From assembly GCA_029964075.1 (NCBI GenBank), contig CM057142.1:28398392-28462391 (forward strand): a DNA stretch of 64,000 nucleotides. The letters are read 5' to 3'. Each line of letters begins with the position of its first letter. The first letter of the stretch is position 1. Of this stretch, positions 1 to 11,357 are shown piece after piece. Both the position numbers and the translations under genes were made by a program. The DNA is from Patiria pectinifera (Eukaryota; Echinodermata; Asteroidea; Valvatida; Asterinidae). Under the pieces are notes generated by a model. It made no database searches. It was given only the letters and a program-made list of their open reading frames with translations, and was not told the origin of the DNA.

Positions 1-300
1 CCAGGGGATATGACAAATGGTGGATGAGGCGAAAAGAGCCGGGCTGATGCTTAGGGACAAGCCCAATGGGTAAACATTGGAGATTCGGAAAAAGGCGATG
101 AATGAAAGGTCCCGCAATGCGGCCCAAATCGATTTCGTTTTGCAACTTCTTAAGAATTACATCAGTCCTATCTGTTACAGATTGAAGGCAAGTGGAATCC
201 CTGCCAACCCTAACACCCTGGTAACCAAGGGGAAAACCCCGTAAAAGCCTTGTTCAAGAAAAGCAGCTGCCGATTTATCTGGATAATATGACAACCATTT
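1..300 (-). pseudogene. DIRS-type reverse transcriptase, N-terminal part, frameshifted and cut by window edge
   Basis: Read on the minus strand from about 300 towards 1, one frame gives an AAAFLEQGF segment. After a one-base shift within a run of G, T and C near 230-240 another frame continues open to the edge with GFPLGYQGVRV, a KKLQNEIDLGRIAGPF segment, PIGLVPKHQPGSFRLIHHLS and so on. This GF-LGY-G-R, then GRIAGPF, then GLVPK...RLIHHLSYP succession is the characteristic start of the RT domain in DIRS-like and related retroelements. The catalytic YxDD box would lie outside the window. Confidence 0.8.
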
Positions 301-736
301 CCGTAAAACGACCAAATTAATGGGTGTTACTGTTGGAGGCACGAACATTTACGTGTGCGTTCCCTTTATTCCACTGCTGGTTGCCGGTGATCGTGCTCGT
401 TTTTGGCCCCGCATTGGCCGGACGAAGTGCCTGCTGATGTACGCCCAACGTCGCAGACGGAGTCTTTGTGTAGCGCGTATACGTTGCGCTAGCGGGGGTG
501 GTCGATTGCTTCGCGGGGGTGCCTTGAGCGGCAGGCCCCACGCCCACTCTTCACGTCGACGCGCTGTGATCAAATTGTGTGCACCGGCTGCAAGTATAAA
601 CGTACCGGCAGGGATTCCATCGGCAACCTGATAGGGCATTAAACGCAAAGCAGACGTTCTTCGGCAAGTGGTTTCGAGCGGCTACCGCGGTGGTACTTGC
701 AGCGGGTAGCATGCTGCCGGCCGCAGCGACAGTAAC

Positions 737-1165
737 CTACAGCTCCATATCCATCGACGCCCAGGAGCGTGAGGGGTTCGCCTCCATGCGCAAGCGGAAT
801 TGTTCGTCGTAATTGCGCCAGCCAAGACCGGGGAACTGTACAGCCGCGGTATGAACAATTTCTGCATACTTGCGTAACTCAAGGAAACGCCCCGGATGAC
901 GCGTAGCATAAATCGCCATAAACACATGAAAAGCGCTTGACCACTTATCGATTGAATCTACTTTACGGGGGTGCGGTGTCGCCAGACGAAAAACCACCTT
1001 GCCTTGCTCGACTGCCATGGTTAATTCAGATCCACTCTCCGTGGAAGTCAGTACCCTAGTTGCATTGTCGCGATATAACGAAGCTAAATCAACGTACTGT
1101 CCGTTCCAAATCTTCTCTTTTGATGGCTGGAGGGATGTGGACATCAATAGGGGCATCGTTCCCAA
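737..1165 (-). pseudogene. DIRS-type gag, conserved core
   Basis: This 142-codon frame contains the hallmark gag core of DIRS/Ngaro-like elements: KIWNGQYVDLASLY near the start, then a Trp-x-x-Ala-Phe segment (WSSAFHVFMAIYATRHPGR), an EL-x-KY-x-x-I-x-x-x-A segment, and near the end WRNYDEQFRLRMEANPSRSW. In related elements these motifs belong to one gag protein together with the preceding basic region. The expected Cys/His-rich C-terminus lies further along on the minus strand (about 317-736) but is spread over several frames with stops. Assembly of the ribonucleoprotein particle is the family role. Confidence 0.75.
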
Positions 1166-1865
1166 AAGATTGCAGTGGCGCGGGTCGACCCATCATGCCC
1201 GAATAAGCAGATAGGCCCCCTAATGGAAAACTAGTAGTACCGGCTTGGTCAAGTGGATTTAGGCCTATTGCTAGGTTATTGTTACCGATCGGAGGGACTG
1301 GAATTGCAGGTGCTAGTGAGTTACCGATTACGACATCTCTACCGGTCGTACCGCCAACGTTATTGATTATACCACTACTAGCATCAGCCCTACTGGAATT
1401 GACTGGATTAAAACCTAAGCCCACACTTAAATTACTATTATTGGTAACCAAACAGCTCGGGGGATTAGGTTGCAGTCCGCTTGTAATAGCTCTCGAGCTT
1501 GACTCACCACCCATAGCCACGCTTGCTCCGGTAGAGTTTGGACCTCCGCTGAAACCCGCCGCCGAGACGATCTGGTTGGGCGCTGGGCGTGAGGCGAGCG
1601 CGCGCTGATCCTCCGCTGACTGACCGCTTACTGTTGCGGTGGTGGACGGCGGCGCGTCAACCGGGGCCGTGGCGCCGATCACCGCGGTGCTCTCATCGTT
1701 GGTCGCAGAGTCGACCGTCACTAAAGTGCGGGGACGTCCGGGCCCGCGGCGACGACCACTGACATACGGGGGAGGTGTTCTCCGGGCCTGCTTCTTGTAC
1801 CGTTTAGGGCGTGACATCTCAGGGAAGACGAAGAACCCAACCAGACGGAATGGGTTAAATTCCAA
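1089..1865 (-). pseudogene. DIRS-type gag, N-terminal portion (AT-hook-like basic region)
   Basis: An open frame of 258 codons. Near the N-terminus is a basic stretch with RRRGPGRPR, an AT-hook-like motif, followed by a long low-complexity region rich in Ser, Thr, Asn, Gly and Pro. The frame ends shortly after IKREDLER, where the gag core continues in another frame (next entry). The 77-base overlap of the two frames with continuous homology shows that one ancestral ORF was split by a single-base shift. A programmed frameshift is possible but less likely, because other parts of the element are also broken. The start used is the first Met of the open frame; an inner Met (MSRPKRYKKQ) is equally plausible. 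Confidence 0.6.
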
Positions 1866-3056
1866 CTTACGCTAGCTGTATCGCACTCAAACAGTCCAGA
1901 GTCGGTCCTGAAATGTCTGTGACTCGTTCAATAATAATGCATTTTATATTGTAGTGATACAATAAAATATTAACCCACCACCCCATCAGCCACCTTTGGT
2001 TTGTCCCTCTTTTCTTCTCTTTTTTTTCGGGTTGAGAAGCTCCGCTTTCTTGTACTTGTTTGGCGTGTCGTCCCCACATAAACACTGGTTCTATCCGTCT
2101 ATTAAATCAATTATCTCAGCTTATTTCTGGAAATGTTATATGATTCTATCAAACAGTTTTAAAATGTGTCCTGAATTGTCAACAAGGTTATATTTTATTA
2201 TGTGATATTAATGTTGTAATTTTTCTGGTACTTGAAAGGAAGTTGTTGAATTGTTTGAAACTTAAAGGAAATTATATTTAAGCATTTAGTTCAGTCTCAT
2301 ATGTCTTGAATCTGAGTTGGAACTAGTAATACTGTGTTGATTCTTTGGCAACTATGCTTTACTATGAAAAATGTAATATTGGTTTGGAAACAAATACAAT
2401 CTGTAAAATGAACGTTTTCTTGCAATGTATTGATTAATCTACATAAAACTGCAAATTTTAAATAAAACATCAAAGATAAATAATATACAATGATTCTTCG
2501 AATCAGCTGTAAATTTCTTTCTCAATTTTTTTTTCAAAAGCCATGCCATTTTAGACTATTTTTATAACACTATAACACTTTATCTTCAACAAGTTTCAAA
2601 TTTCATTGAACGCGTGCTACTTTTATACACGTATGTATCAAATGAATTCTCGAGCGGGACTGAAATCCAAAGCGCAAGAAATTCAACCCAAAGTCACGTA
2701 ATTTTAAGCCTACTTTTTTTACTTGTAAATGGAAATACTCTGAAAAATTGTGAACTTTCGCTAAATTCAACTGGATGTTAAAAATGCTTGACCATTTTCT
2801 TATGTACATTACAATATTGAATGAGCAAGGTGTGACATTTGAAATTTGAAGGACTTACTACTCAAGCATAAGTAAATTTCGTGAAAAATCGAACAATGTG
2901 CCATTACAATAGTTTGTCATTGAACAAATTCAAAGTGGTCATTGAAAAAATTCAAAGTGAGAAAAAAAACTTATTAGTTCATCTTAATTGTTAAATAAAA
3001 TATTATTCCTTACTGAAGTATAAGGCGTAACCAGTCTTCCTTCGTATGTTTTTCAG
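1866..3056. other. Non-coding flank and intron of the first C1q unit
   Basis: AT-rich DNA without a credible gene. Parts are paralogous to 24870-25920 in the second unit; for example the block around 2650-2700 (GAGCGGGACTGAAAT, then CGCAAGAAATTCAA) recurs near 25320-25370. This supports reading it as the intron before 5' UTR exon 3. The junction with the retroelement on the left cannot be placed. Confidence 0.5.
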
Positions 3057-3116
3057 CCTTCACTGAACTCCTTGTGATCTCTTCTTGGACCTGATCTTCA
3101 AGAACGAACCATCGAT
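3057..3116 (+). other. 5' UTR exon 3 of C1q-like gene 1
   Basis: A 60-base block after a polypyrimidine tract and CAG acceptor (3051-3056), ending at a GTAAGT donor (3117). The same exon recurs at 25923-25983 and 49493-49552, always before a C1q coding exon, while flanking intron sequence is less conserved. It has no conserved reading frame, so it is a non-coding exon. Exons 1 and 2 of this gene are not in the window. Confidence 0.65.
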
Positions 3117-3494
3117 GTAAGTGTGGTGAGGTTTAATTAATAACTCTATTTGCTGTGCCCCTCCCCCCAAAAAAATCTATAGCTCCGGCACGTTTCATCC
3201 TATCGGCATGCAATTTGCTGACCTTTTTCTAAACGTAAATCGGCCCATTGCCCCCTAATACGCCACTGTTACAAAACAAAGAACACATTCTCTGAACAAT
3301 AATTTCTCCAATCTCATGTGTGTGCGTGTTTTTTTTTTATCCGACGGCGGATTGTCATAAGGTTTAGATTAATTCTCCATTTTATCTTACCTCATTTTTT
3401 GTCTACTCTTCCCTATTTTGTAAACTATTTTTTTCTTTTACAAATTTCCACCTGTATGATTTGTTTCAGTTTAATCACTGTTTTTCTGTAAAGT

Positions 3495-4316
3495 ATGAAG
3501 ATCTGCGTGGCAACCGTTCTTTCAATCGCCCTCATTTTGGGTAACTCCGTCAACCTCCGAGCTTCCGTTACTGGGCCGGTTCCCTCGGACGGTGATGGTC
3601 CTGCGTCTCATCAGGCGTGTCCGATGTGCTGCCAGGGTCAGGCTGCAATACCCGGCATACCAGGTCTGCCAGGGTCGTTCGGCCAGCCAGGGTCCAAAGG
3701 TGATGTGGGTGAGCAAGGTCAAAAGGGCGATATTGGTCCTATAGGACCTATGGGTGAGCGTGGAGCAGTTGGGGACACTGGGCCTAAAGGACACGAAGGC
3801 ATAGGACAGCCTGGAGAAATAGGACCAAGAGGTATCCCCGGTTCAGTAGGGCTAACAGGGGAACCTGGTGTCAAAGGTCAAAAGGGTGAGCCAGGGGAGA
3901 CACCAGATGACTCCAACCAGCGGGTAGCATTCACCGTGGTGAGGACGAGCATCTCGGATACCTCTACGAGTTACGACTACCGTTTGACCTTCCAGAAGAC
4001 AGAGACGCTTCTGCCGGGTACCAGCTTCGATCTCGAGACCGGCACGTTCACGTGTAGTGTGCCGGGCACCTACGTGTTCATGTTTTCTGTGCTGAAACAT
4101 CCTTCCAGCAACATCCTGTACATTTATCTCCGGAAGAACGGCGACGTGGTTGTCACTGGCCATAGCATTAATTTGAGTCACTATGACCAGGTGTCTGGGA
4201 GCGCGGTGGTGGTTCTGCAGCGAGGAGACACTGTGTATCTCGCCATGCGCGGTAGGGCGTTTGGTGATTCCTATTGCTACACCTCATTCAGTGGCTTCCT
4301 CCTTTACCCCGCCTAA
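3495..4316 (+). CDS. Secreted collagen-stalk C1q-like protein, gene 1 (long stalk)
   Basis: The 273-residue product has a hydrophobic signal peptide (about residues 1-23), a short Pro/Gly/Ser linker, a Cys cluster CPMCC at 42-46, a collagen-like stalk of G-x-y triplets at about 54-135 with one interruption near 101-104, and a C1q head from about 143 to the end. The head shows the family pattern AFTV...LLPGTSFD...CSVPGTYVF...LRKNG...SGSAVVVLQRGD.VYL...SFSGFLL. Such proteins form trimers through the head and higher oligomers through N-terminal Cys, and act outside the cell as pattern-recognition or structural proteins. The coding part is one exon: CAG acceptor ends at 3469 and the Met codon is 25 bases inside it. 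An AATAAA follows at about 4682. The specific ligand cannot be inferred. Confidence 0.93.
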   Translation: MKICVATVLSIALILGNSVNLRASVTGPVPSDGDGPASHQACPMCCQGQAAIPGIPGLPGSFGQPGSKGDVGEQGQKGDIGPIGPMGERGAVGDTGPKGHEGIGQPGEIGPRGIPGSVGLTGEPGVKGQKGEPGETPDDSNQRVAFTVVRTSISDTSTSYDYRLTFQKTETLLPGTSFDLETGTFTCSVPGTYVFMFSVLKHPSSNILYIYLRKNGDVVVTGHSINLSHYDQVSGSAVVVLQRGDTVYLAMRGRAFGDSYCYTSFSGFLLYPA

Positions 4317-5900
4317 CAAAACAATCCCAACACATACAGATACACGAGCATCGAATTGCTGATTTGTTGAATCACTTTCCATTTTGCCGAAACAATAACC
4401 GATGAATTAAAACAAATAATGTTCAATGACAATGTGACAAAAGTAATATACTATTATTAATGCATGCGCCGATCTGTATACAACAATGGATTCGCCTTTT
4501 TTGACTTTTTGCAAAACAAAATATTTATGCATGAGTATTGAGATATAGTAAAAAGTCTGCGTTAAGTTTTTTGACATCATATTTTTTTGGTATCCATTGT
4601 AGACCTATCGAAAAGTATTTTGATGGAATTTTTTTTTCAAAGCAAGATAGGTCATTATTTATTTTAGAAACAAAATATTTGCAATAAAGCAGTACCACCA
4701 TGTATCCAGAAATGTTATCAACTAAAAAAATGTGTCAATAGTGTTATCCCGACCAACCTGGATTTGTTAGGCCAAGTTTCCGACCGCCGTTTTTGTATTG
4801 CCTGGTTTGGCCAACATATAAAAAAATATATATGCGACTTGTTTGTGGTTTTGGGTATTGAATCAATAAAACAGATTAATTGAACAGAATACCTTTATAG
4901 GTATCATAAAGCAAACAAACTTAGTATTAAAGACATACCGACAAACAATCAAAATATTTTGCTACCTGGATAATTTTAGGGCTTTACTGTAACATTTTGT
5001 TTTCTTCGCCTTATGTTTCCTGTATGAACAGCACAATAATGTCAATTAAATCAATCCCATGTATAGGCCTAAGTATCAATTTTATTTCATGTCATGACAA
5101 AAATTGTCAAGTACTGAAATCTGATTTCCTTATTGACTTAAAGCTTGGCATTTGGAATAATACTTGTTTGAAATATTTTAATGCCAAATTCATAGCAATT
5201 GGTTGAAACGTTGAAACTTGCATGTAAACTGTAACAGTTTACAGGTGCTTCAAAAAAAAATAGAATACACTGTTTTTTAATTAAATGATTGCATTATTTT
5301 TGACATTATAATAATTATGTAAGAATTATGTACAAGTAACAATTGACTGGCTATGAAAACAGTGTGCATAAAAACCTCATTCTGAGGATTACGAAAAGCA
5401 CCACCATTTTTGATGAATTCTTTTTTCGCTTGGCTTCACTATGAAACAAAAACATTTTTCCTACTTTCAGTTGAAACAGAAACGTGCCCCCCAAAAAATG
5501 GAAAAAGTGGAGTTGGCTGTAGTTTTTAAAGCCTGCAAAAAGGCCGACAACTGTTTGTTTATTAAAAGACTCCAAATTATTTGAAGACTTTTATTGTTCT
5601 TAACCAGCATTACTTGAAAACATCAGTGAAAGATGGGGAAAAAATCTTAACGAAATCAATTAATACAAAGCACAAATTCTATTCAAATAAGGGAGGGTCT
5701 TTCTACTGGTTGGAATTGTCTTTTCTACCCTTCAGCACAAATTGGAGGGTGTCCTTTTCATGTCTTAACCCCCCCCCCCCCCACATTAAAAAACGACCTT
5801 GCTACGCCACCGACATTCCATTGATGGTCAGGTGTTGCAATAAAGTCACCTGCTGAAATCGTGCTATCTCCATAGACATTAAAAGTCATTTTCACAGCTC
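4317..5900. other. 3' flank of C1q gene 1, partly duplicated downstream
   Basis: No gene seen. It includes AATAAA at 4682 and 4866. From about 4920 to 5880 the sequence is a diverged copy of 7920-10990 (shared landmarks: AAAGACATACCGACAAAC at 4928 and 7925, CCTCATTCTGAGGATTAC near 5375 and 9650), and both match 54960-56000 downstream of gene 3. A run of C lies at 5769-5782. Confidence 0.6.
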
Positions 5901-6639
5901 TCAAATAACGAGCGTGGAACTAACAACTTGGTTTTACAGGGGTGGATCTGGGTGCCCTTAATTTGTACCTTATGTAATGTAATATATTTTGTATGGAATG
6001 TGTCTCTGCCATTGGACTTTGTATGCACGGCGATCCTATTCGTAGCCCATTACTAATATTATGTTTCATAGCTTCGTTTACTGCTTAGAACTATACATGT
6101 ATGTTATTGTTTTTTTTCTGTCATTATTCGTCTGTTTTGTGTAATGGCATGCTTCATACAAGTTATGCTTGAAGGTTCTGCCAATTCTAGCTGCCTTTGT
6201 ATTTTGTTTCAATACTTGTATTACTTTTTCATTTCTGTCATGAAGAGGAAATAAATGTGATTTGATGTGATCTTGCATCGTGCTTAGTGGTCACGTGATT
6301 TGACCACTAACTACAACTCGCCAACAGTGAAATTCCCGTCAATCATTGTAAAAGCAATAGCGCGCGGGGCACAGGTGGCTTCGGTCAATTATTTCATTGT
6401 TAATTCAGTGCATACACCTGCAACGTACTCGAGCTTGTCTAGCGGCTAGAGGGGGGGGGGGGAGGGGGTAACCATAACCCAAGGTTGGTTTGTAAACTAT
6501 TTGCACCGCCATGCACATCTCGGTCTCCTGTCTCGTTAAGGCTTAGATATGGGTGGAAACGATTCGAGAGTAGAAACCGAGATGAGGATTCCTCATAGAC
6601 CGAAAAGGGGTGGGTGGGTGGGGAATCAAAACAGACAAA

Positions 6640-7914
6640 GTCATACTTACAACCGTAGTGCCGACTACACTTACCGCACAGAATCAGTCAACCATCCTCT
6701 CCCATCTCGCCAGAATCGCGACTGACATTGCGTCAGTCGCCCTCTACGTCCACAGCTGGGGGAGATCCACTCCCGGTCGTGCCGCCTGAGGCGCGCTCGG
6801 ACGGTTTCCCGCCCCCGGTATATGGGCAAATCCAGCCTGGGGGCGCCCCGAATGGAAGGCCGCACCAGTCGTATCCATGTAAGCACCGAGTGGTGCTTCC
6901 ATGTGGGGCCTAGCACTATTTTCATGAGCGTATAGGGGTTGTGGGTTGCCCCAGGACGAAAACCCGCCCCCGCTGCATCAACCAGCACAGCTCCGAATCG
7001 CTCCGAATGGAACAATCGAGACGTCTGCTGCGCCAGCGTCTAAAGGACGGGGCGGCCCCTCGCGGGACCTGGCATGTACTTTGTTATTACCAGCAAACTG
7101 GGGTATGTCCCGACGAAGCCCCGCCCCCGCTGCATCGGACAGCACAAATCGGGATCGATCCGAGTGGAACGAACCGTCTGTTGCGCCATCGTCTACAGCA
7201 CGGGGCGGCCCCTCGTGGGACAGGGTACCAGTCATTGATAATTTATGGTAATGAGCATGCCCACCCCCCGCAGGGGTAGACGTACTACAATGACTTAACC
7301 CCTCGCCAAAGTCCCGAATTTCCACGTTACCATTCCCCACATCCTCCCTCACGAGCAAATCCTGTCTCAGAAACCCCTTTGTTTCCCCTTTCTTCCCACC
7401 AAAACTCCCCGGACTATCCCGCAAGAAGAATTCCAACTCGTCCACCGTGACGAAAGCACTACCGGCCGCTCCGGTCCACTAGACGGGCCCCCACTCCGTG
7501 AGCCCGCACTCCAGCCTGCCTCCTCGCCGTGTGGCGAGTTGGGTGCCATACTTCCGTAATCTCCTGATTTCATTGCAGAAAATCTCTGAAAAAAATACCT
7601 GTTTTTCCGCCTTCTGCGTGCCGCCGCTGCCACCAAAGTAGCGTAAAACAATTCTGGGGTTCCTCACACGCACTCAAAAAGGACTCCAACACAGGTATAC
7701 TCGTTTCTGCTGGCTCTAGGCTGTTTATTCCTCACAAAAAGGTACACCGCAAAACACAACTATTCTCTTCAGCAACGAGGCAACCACAATACTACTGCGC
7801 ATGCGCCGCCCGGAAGAACGGGCCTCCTTGGCTGGCCACCAGGGTCTCCACTGCGCGGCTCCACCGTGGAACCGCGCTGGTGCCCTCTGGCGGCCGACCG
7901 GCACGGACGCCACA
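6640..7914 (-). mobile_element. LTR retrotransposon remnant: 5' LTR, primer-binding site and start of gag
   Basis: On the minus strand a GC-rich LTR-like segment begins TGTGGCGTCC at 7914, carries AATAAA (about 7725) and ends near 7636. It is followed at once by TGGTGGCAGCGGCGG (7621-7635), which looks like a primer-binding site complementary to a tRNA ending in CCACCA, of tRNA-Leu type. Beyond it are frames opening with MKSGDYGSMAPNSPHGEE and, in a second frame, VDELEFFLRDSPGSFGGKKG, a gag-like start broken by a frameshift. The right edge abuts paralogous unit DNA, since TATAAAAGACATACC follows. Layout and GC content (far above the surroundings) fit a Gypsy-like element, but no pol is present. 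The left limit is approximate. Confidence 0.55.
6945..7230. repeat. Tandem duplication of about 150 bp inside the LTR-element remnant
   Basis: Two GC-rich copies in tandem (about 6945-7080 and 7095-7230). Shared landmarks are CCCGCCCCCGCTGCATC, GTCTGCTGCGCC/GTCTGTTGCGCC and GGGGCGGCCCCTCG. A third, more diverged and partial block lies near 6770-6900. It resembles the short variable tandem repeats of LTR-element leaders. Confidence 0.6.
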
Positions 7915-8088
7915 GTATGTATAAAAGACATACCGACAAACAAACAAAATACTTTGCTACCTACCTGGATAATTTTAGGGCGTTTACTGTAACATGTTAC
8001 TTTCTTTGCCTTATGTTCCCTGTATGCCCAGCACAGATAATGTCAATTAAATAAATCCCATGTATGTATCAATTTTTATTTCATGTCA

Positions 8089-9475
8089 TCACTCTAAAAA
8101 CATAGTGTAAATTGGTGTTGGGGAAAGTTGTTGGGTAAAATAATTGAGTAAATTTTTAAAAAAATATTGATTTAAACCCCAAAACATTATTACGCATCAC
8201 TTGTGTAATAACAAAATACGAGTTTTCCCCTTTCACACGGTAAATTTGGCTCAATAAAGCGAAGCCGTGAATCGTACTCCAAAAAGTTGATAAACGCGTT
8301 GTTGTTTACTCCGAGTTGGGCAGACGTTTACTACAATGTGTGAGTAAACATTTAGACATCCGCATTGTAGGCGCGCGGGCGGGGATTGTTCAACATGGAG
8401 GACGTACGCGAGACTTTGACGTCGTTGGGATTGGCAGAACTCGTCCCCATTTTTTAAGGAAAGTGTGAACTACGAGAGTTTTAGCTCACGACATGCAGCC
8501 TTCTACACATCGAAGACTATTTTGGTGTGGCAAACGTGCGATCATCATGTATTTTTCATGCTAAATTACGGTTTTCATTTTCTCTGAAGTCCATGCTCTC
8601 ACAGAGTCTGTGTGTGTGCAGGATATGTAACGCAGGTACCGAAGGCATCCAACACGTACACGTACAGCCAAACCGTTGTGTTGTGGAGTCGCGCTGTAAT
8701 ATTATGCGTATAAATAACCATTCATCAATCAAATTTCTGTGCAAAAAAAATCTATACGGCAATAAACTGGCTATAGTCTTTGCAAACGGAAGGATCCCTT
8801 CCAGATAACGGCTTCGCTGTACGTGTTGGATACCTTCGGTACCTGTGTTGCATATGCACAGTACCGACAGACTGACTCTGTGAGAGCATGGACAAGAGCA
8901 TGGACTAAGATCAATGAAAATGAAAACATGAATAATTAGCATGAACAATACATGATGGTCACAGGTTTACTACACCAGAATAGTCTACGATATGTAGAAG
9001 GCTGCATGTCGTGAGCTAAAACTCTCGGAGTTCAAACTTTCCTTCAAAAATGGGTACGAGTTCTGCCAAATCCCCACGACGTCAAAGTCTATTTTTGTCC
9101 CTGAGCAAAATAAGAAATAGCAGCGAAAAAAAACATAAACAATAAAGGGGAAAAATATTGTTTTGCATATTTTTGAGAAACATTTGAGTACAATGTAACG
9201 CAACATATGATTAAAGTTTTACTCCACATTGAGTGAGCAAGACTTAATCAACATGATGGGTAAACAAAAATATTACTCTTTTTGGGGGTACTTTTTTAAA
9301 CATATTTTTTTGAGTAAAAGTTAACGTCTTTTATGCGTGAAATGGTTACACAGTACAGGACTAAAATTCGACACAACAGAAGCTGTGTCAAGTTTACCCC
9401 CATAACGACCATGTTCCCTTCTTACTGCCATAAAGAGTACTATTTTACCCAATATCTTTTTCTTAGAGTGCACGA
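8089..9475. mobile_element. DNA-transposon-like element with terminal and internal inverted repeats
   Basis: The left end starts CACTCTAAAAAC and the right end finishes TTTTTCTTAGAGTG, an imperfect terminal inverted repeat. Internally about 8400-8660 pairs with 8810-9090 in inverse orientation (for example GGTACCGAAGGCATCCAACACG against the complement near 8820-8845, and CTCACGACATGCAGCC near 8487 against 9000-9015). In the paralogous blocks near 5095 and 55155 this whole segment is missing, so it is an insertion. No transposase frame is present; it is a non-autonomous element. The target-site duplication is unclear, so the superfamily is not assigned. Confidence 0.6.
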
Positions 9476-10086
9476 AAAAAGTCTCGAGCTTGGCATTTGG
9501 ATTAACAACTGTTTGAAATATTCTAATGCTTTTCACAGCAATTAGAATACACTGGTTTTTATTAAATGATTGCATTATTTTAAACGTTATATTATGTGAG
9601 AATTATGTAAAAGTAACAATTGACTTGCTATAAAAACAGTATGCATAAAACCTCATTCTGAGGATTACCAAAAGCACCACCATTGTTGATAAATATTATC
9701 TTTTTTCGCTTGGCTTCGTTATGAAAAAAAAACATGATTTTAATTACTTTCAGTTGAAACAGAATCGTGCCCACTGTTTTTAAAGCCCGTAAAAGTGCGA
9801 CAAGTGTTTCTTGATTAAAAGGCTCCAAATTATTTGAAGACTGTTATTGTTCTTAAGCAGTATTACTTGATTGTATTCAAGAAACTCACTTTAAAAACAT
9901 CAGTGAAAGTGTGATTCCGTTAGATGGTAAAGAAACAATCTTAACGAAATCAATTAACACAAAGCACAAATTCCATTCAAGTGAGGAGTGTCTTTCAACT
10001 GGTTGAAATTGTCCTTTGTTCCTAAGCTGCTATCAGTTTGGACCATCTCATGGTATTTCAAGTGAAATTATTTTTATTGACTGTTA

Positions 10087-10216
10087 TTAGGATACCATAA
10101 TTTGGTCAGGTGATGCAATTAAGTCCCCTGCTGACAGCATATCCTTGGATAATGTCTCCAGCCAGCACATGTACATGTAAGCTGAACAAGTACGCTTCCT
10201 GGTAATAGGTAGACTC
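10087..10216 (-). pseudogene. SLC12-like last exon, unit 1
   Basis: After the acceptor TTCTTGCAG the frame reads SLPITRKRTCSAYMYM, then CWLETLSKDM and a divergent tail to a stop at 10087-10089. SLC12A1/2/3 proteins end with SLP-x-x-RK-x-x-x-x-x-x-YM-x-WLE-x-LSKDLPP, so the match covers the family's C-terminus. The final FYS tail is replaced by unrelated residues. The first base of the exon completes the codon begun in the exon at 11290-11357. Confidence 0.8.
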
Positions 10217-11289
10217 CTGCAAGAAATCAAAGAAAAGGTTATAGTGGACCCTTCCTGCATGTCAATCAACAGTGCACATTGGCCATTCAGATCACCACTT
10301 TTGATCAGGTGACCACAGTAGCTCAGTCAGACTGGGTCACAAGCACTGTTAGATCTATTACATTACAATGAAAATACGTCTCATCATGCAACTGTAGCTG
10401 AGAATGATGGGGTGTTTTTTCATTGTAATGCCCCCCCCCCTTCAAAGATGGCGGTATCCGCGAAACGGCTCATGGAATTTTGTACGTTAATTTTTGTTTG
10501 TCTCAGATTTTGGCGTTCCGCGTCCATTTGTATATCACGTTTAGACAATATTTCACAAGCTGCGTTGACGCAATAATTGTCCGATAGTGCTCATTATCGC
10601 CGGTTTTAAAAGCCCCCCATTGGAAGATGGTACCCAGCCCCGTCCCCCTACGCTCCGCTTTTGGATTTTACGGAGGCCGGGTGACTAGTAAAAAAACACC
10701 GTCTACATGTACCTTCAGCACGAATAGGCGAGTGCCCTTTTCATGTCTAAATGCCCCCCCCCCCAATAAAAAAACAACCTGGCTTAAAATCGTGCAATCT
10801 CTATAGACATTAAAAGTAATTTTCACAGCTCTCAAATGACGAGCATGTGGTTTTACAGTGGTGGATCTACATGTATAGGCGGTCACCTCCCCCCCCCCCG
10901 GCGCAAATAATATAAACATTTTCCAGATCCCCCAACTTGACATCGCACCCCCAGCCAAAGCTAGATCCACTCCTGTTTAGGATTTCACGCTAGTTTCTGC
11001 TATAGTAGGTTTGCGTAATTGTGAAGTAAGTGCCCTTAGATTAGCCACTCATTATTTTCTCGGGAATTGCCAACACAACATACATTTTTGCATGACACAT
11101 AGAAATTACGGCTTTTCCAAAAGTGTAAACAATCAGTTACAGGGGATTGCTTCTGTGCTTACAGGGATAGTGCAGGATTTCTGTGCTAGCGTGCTGTAAG
11201 CACAGAATGAGGATCATAAGCACAGAATTGCGTGCTGAATAAACCATGAGATTGAGTCTATTGAGTTAGTAGTGGCTTTGTGTACTTAC

Positions 11290-11357
11290 CTGACAATGAG
11301 CTGAGCCTCCTGGGAATGTTGGAGAAGCAATTCAAGGATCCGCATCCGTCTGTTGGT
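11290..11357 (-). pseudogene. SLC12-like penultimate exon, unit 1
   Basis: A 68-base block between a TTTCTTTCAG acceptor and a GTAAGT donor encodes TNRRMRILELLLQHSQEAQL and one more complete codon pair. It corresponds to the KTYRQIRLNELLKEHS-type segment just before the SLP motif of NKCC proteins. The joined codon is AGG here, where unit 3 gives ATG, the family residue. Confidence 0.8.

Larger units (their letters stand above)
1..1865 (-). mobile_element. DIRS-type (tyrosine-recombinase) retrotransposon, partial and decayed
   Basis: On the minus strand this stretch holds, in order, a proline/serine-rich N-terminal gag region with an AT-hook-like basic motif, a conserved gag core, a damaged gag C-terminus and the first part of a reverse transcriptase that runs off the window at base 1. 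The order and the motifs of the gag core and RT are those known from DIRS/Ngaro-type elements. The recombinase and both ends lie outside or are not recognisable, so the exact subfamily is open. The ORF is broken by at least two frameshifts, so this copy is almost certainly dead. It lies upstream of the first C1q-like gene, where promoter and first exons would be expected by comparison with later units. Confidence 0.75.

Noticed and set aside
1279-1608. 109-codon plus-strand frame rich in Leu and Pro
   Set aside because: Antisense shadow of the low-complexity gag region on the minus strand.
3522-4181. Minus-strand frames opposite C1q gene 1 (also opposite genes 2 and 3)
   Set aside because: Shadows of the coding exon; they change freely between paralogs while the plus frame is conserved.
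8556-8948. 130-codon frame on the minus strand
   Set aside because: Lies within the inverted arms of a transposon-like element and mirrors the plus-strand frame at 8527-8808.
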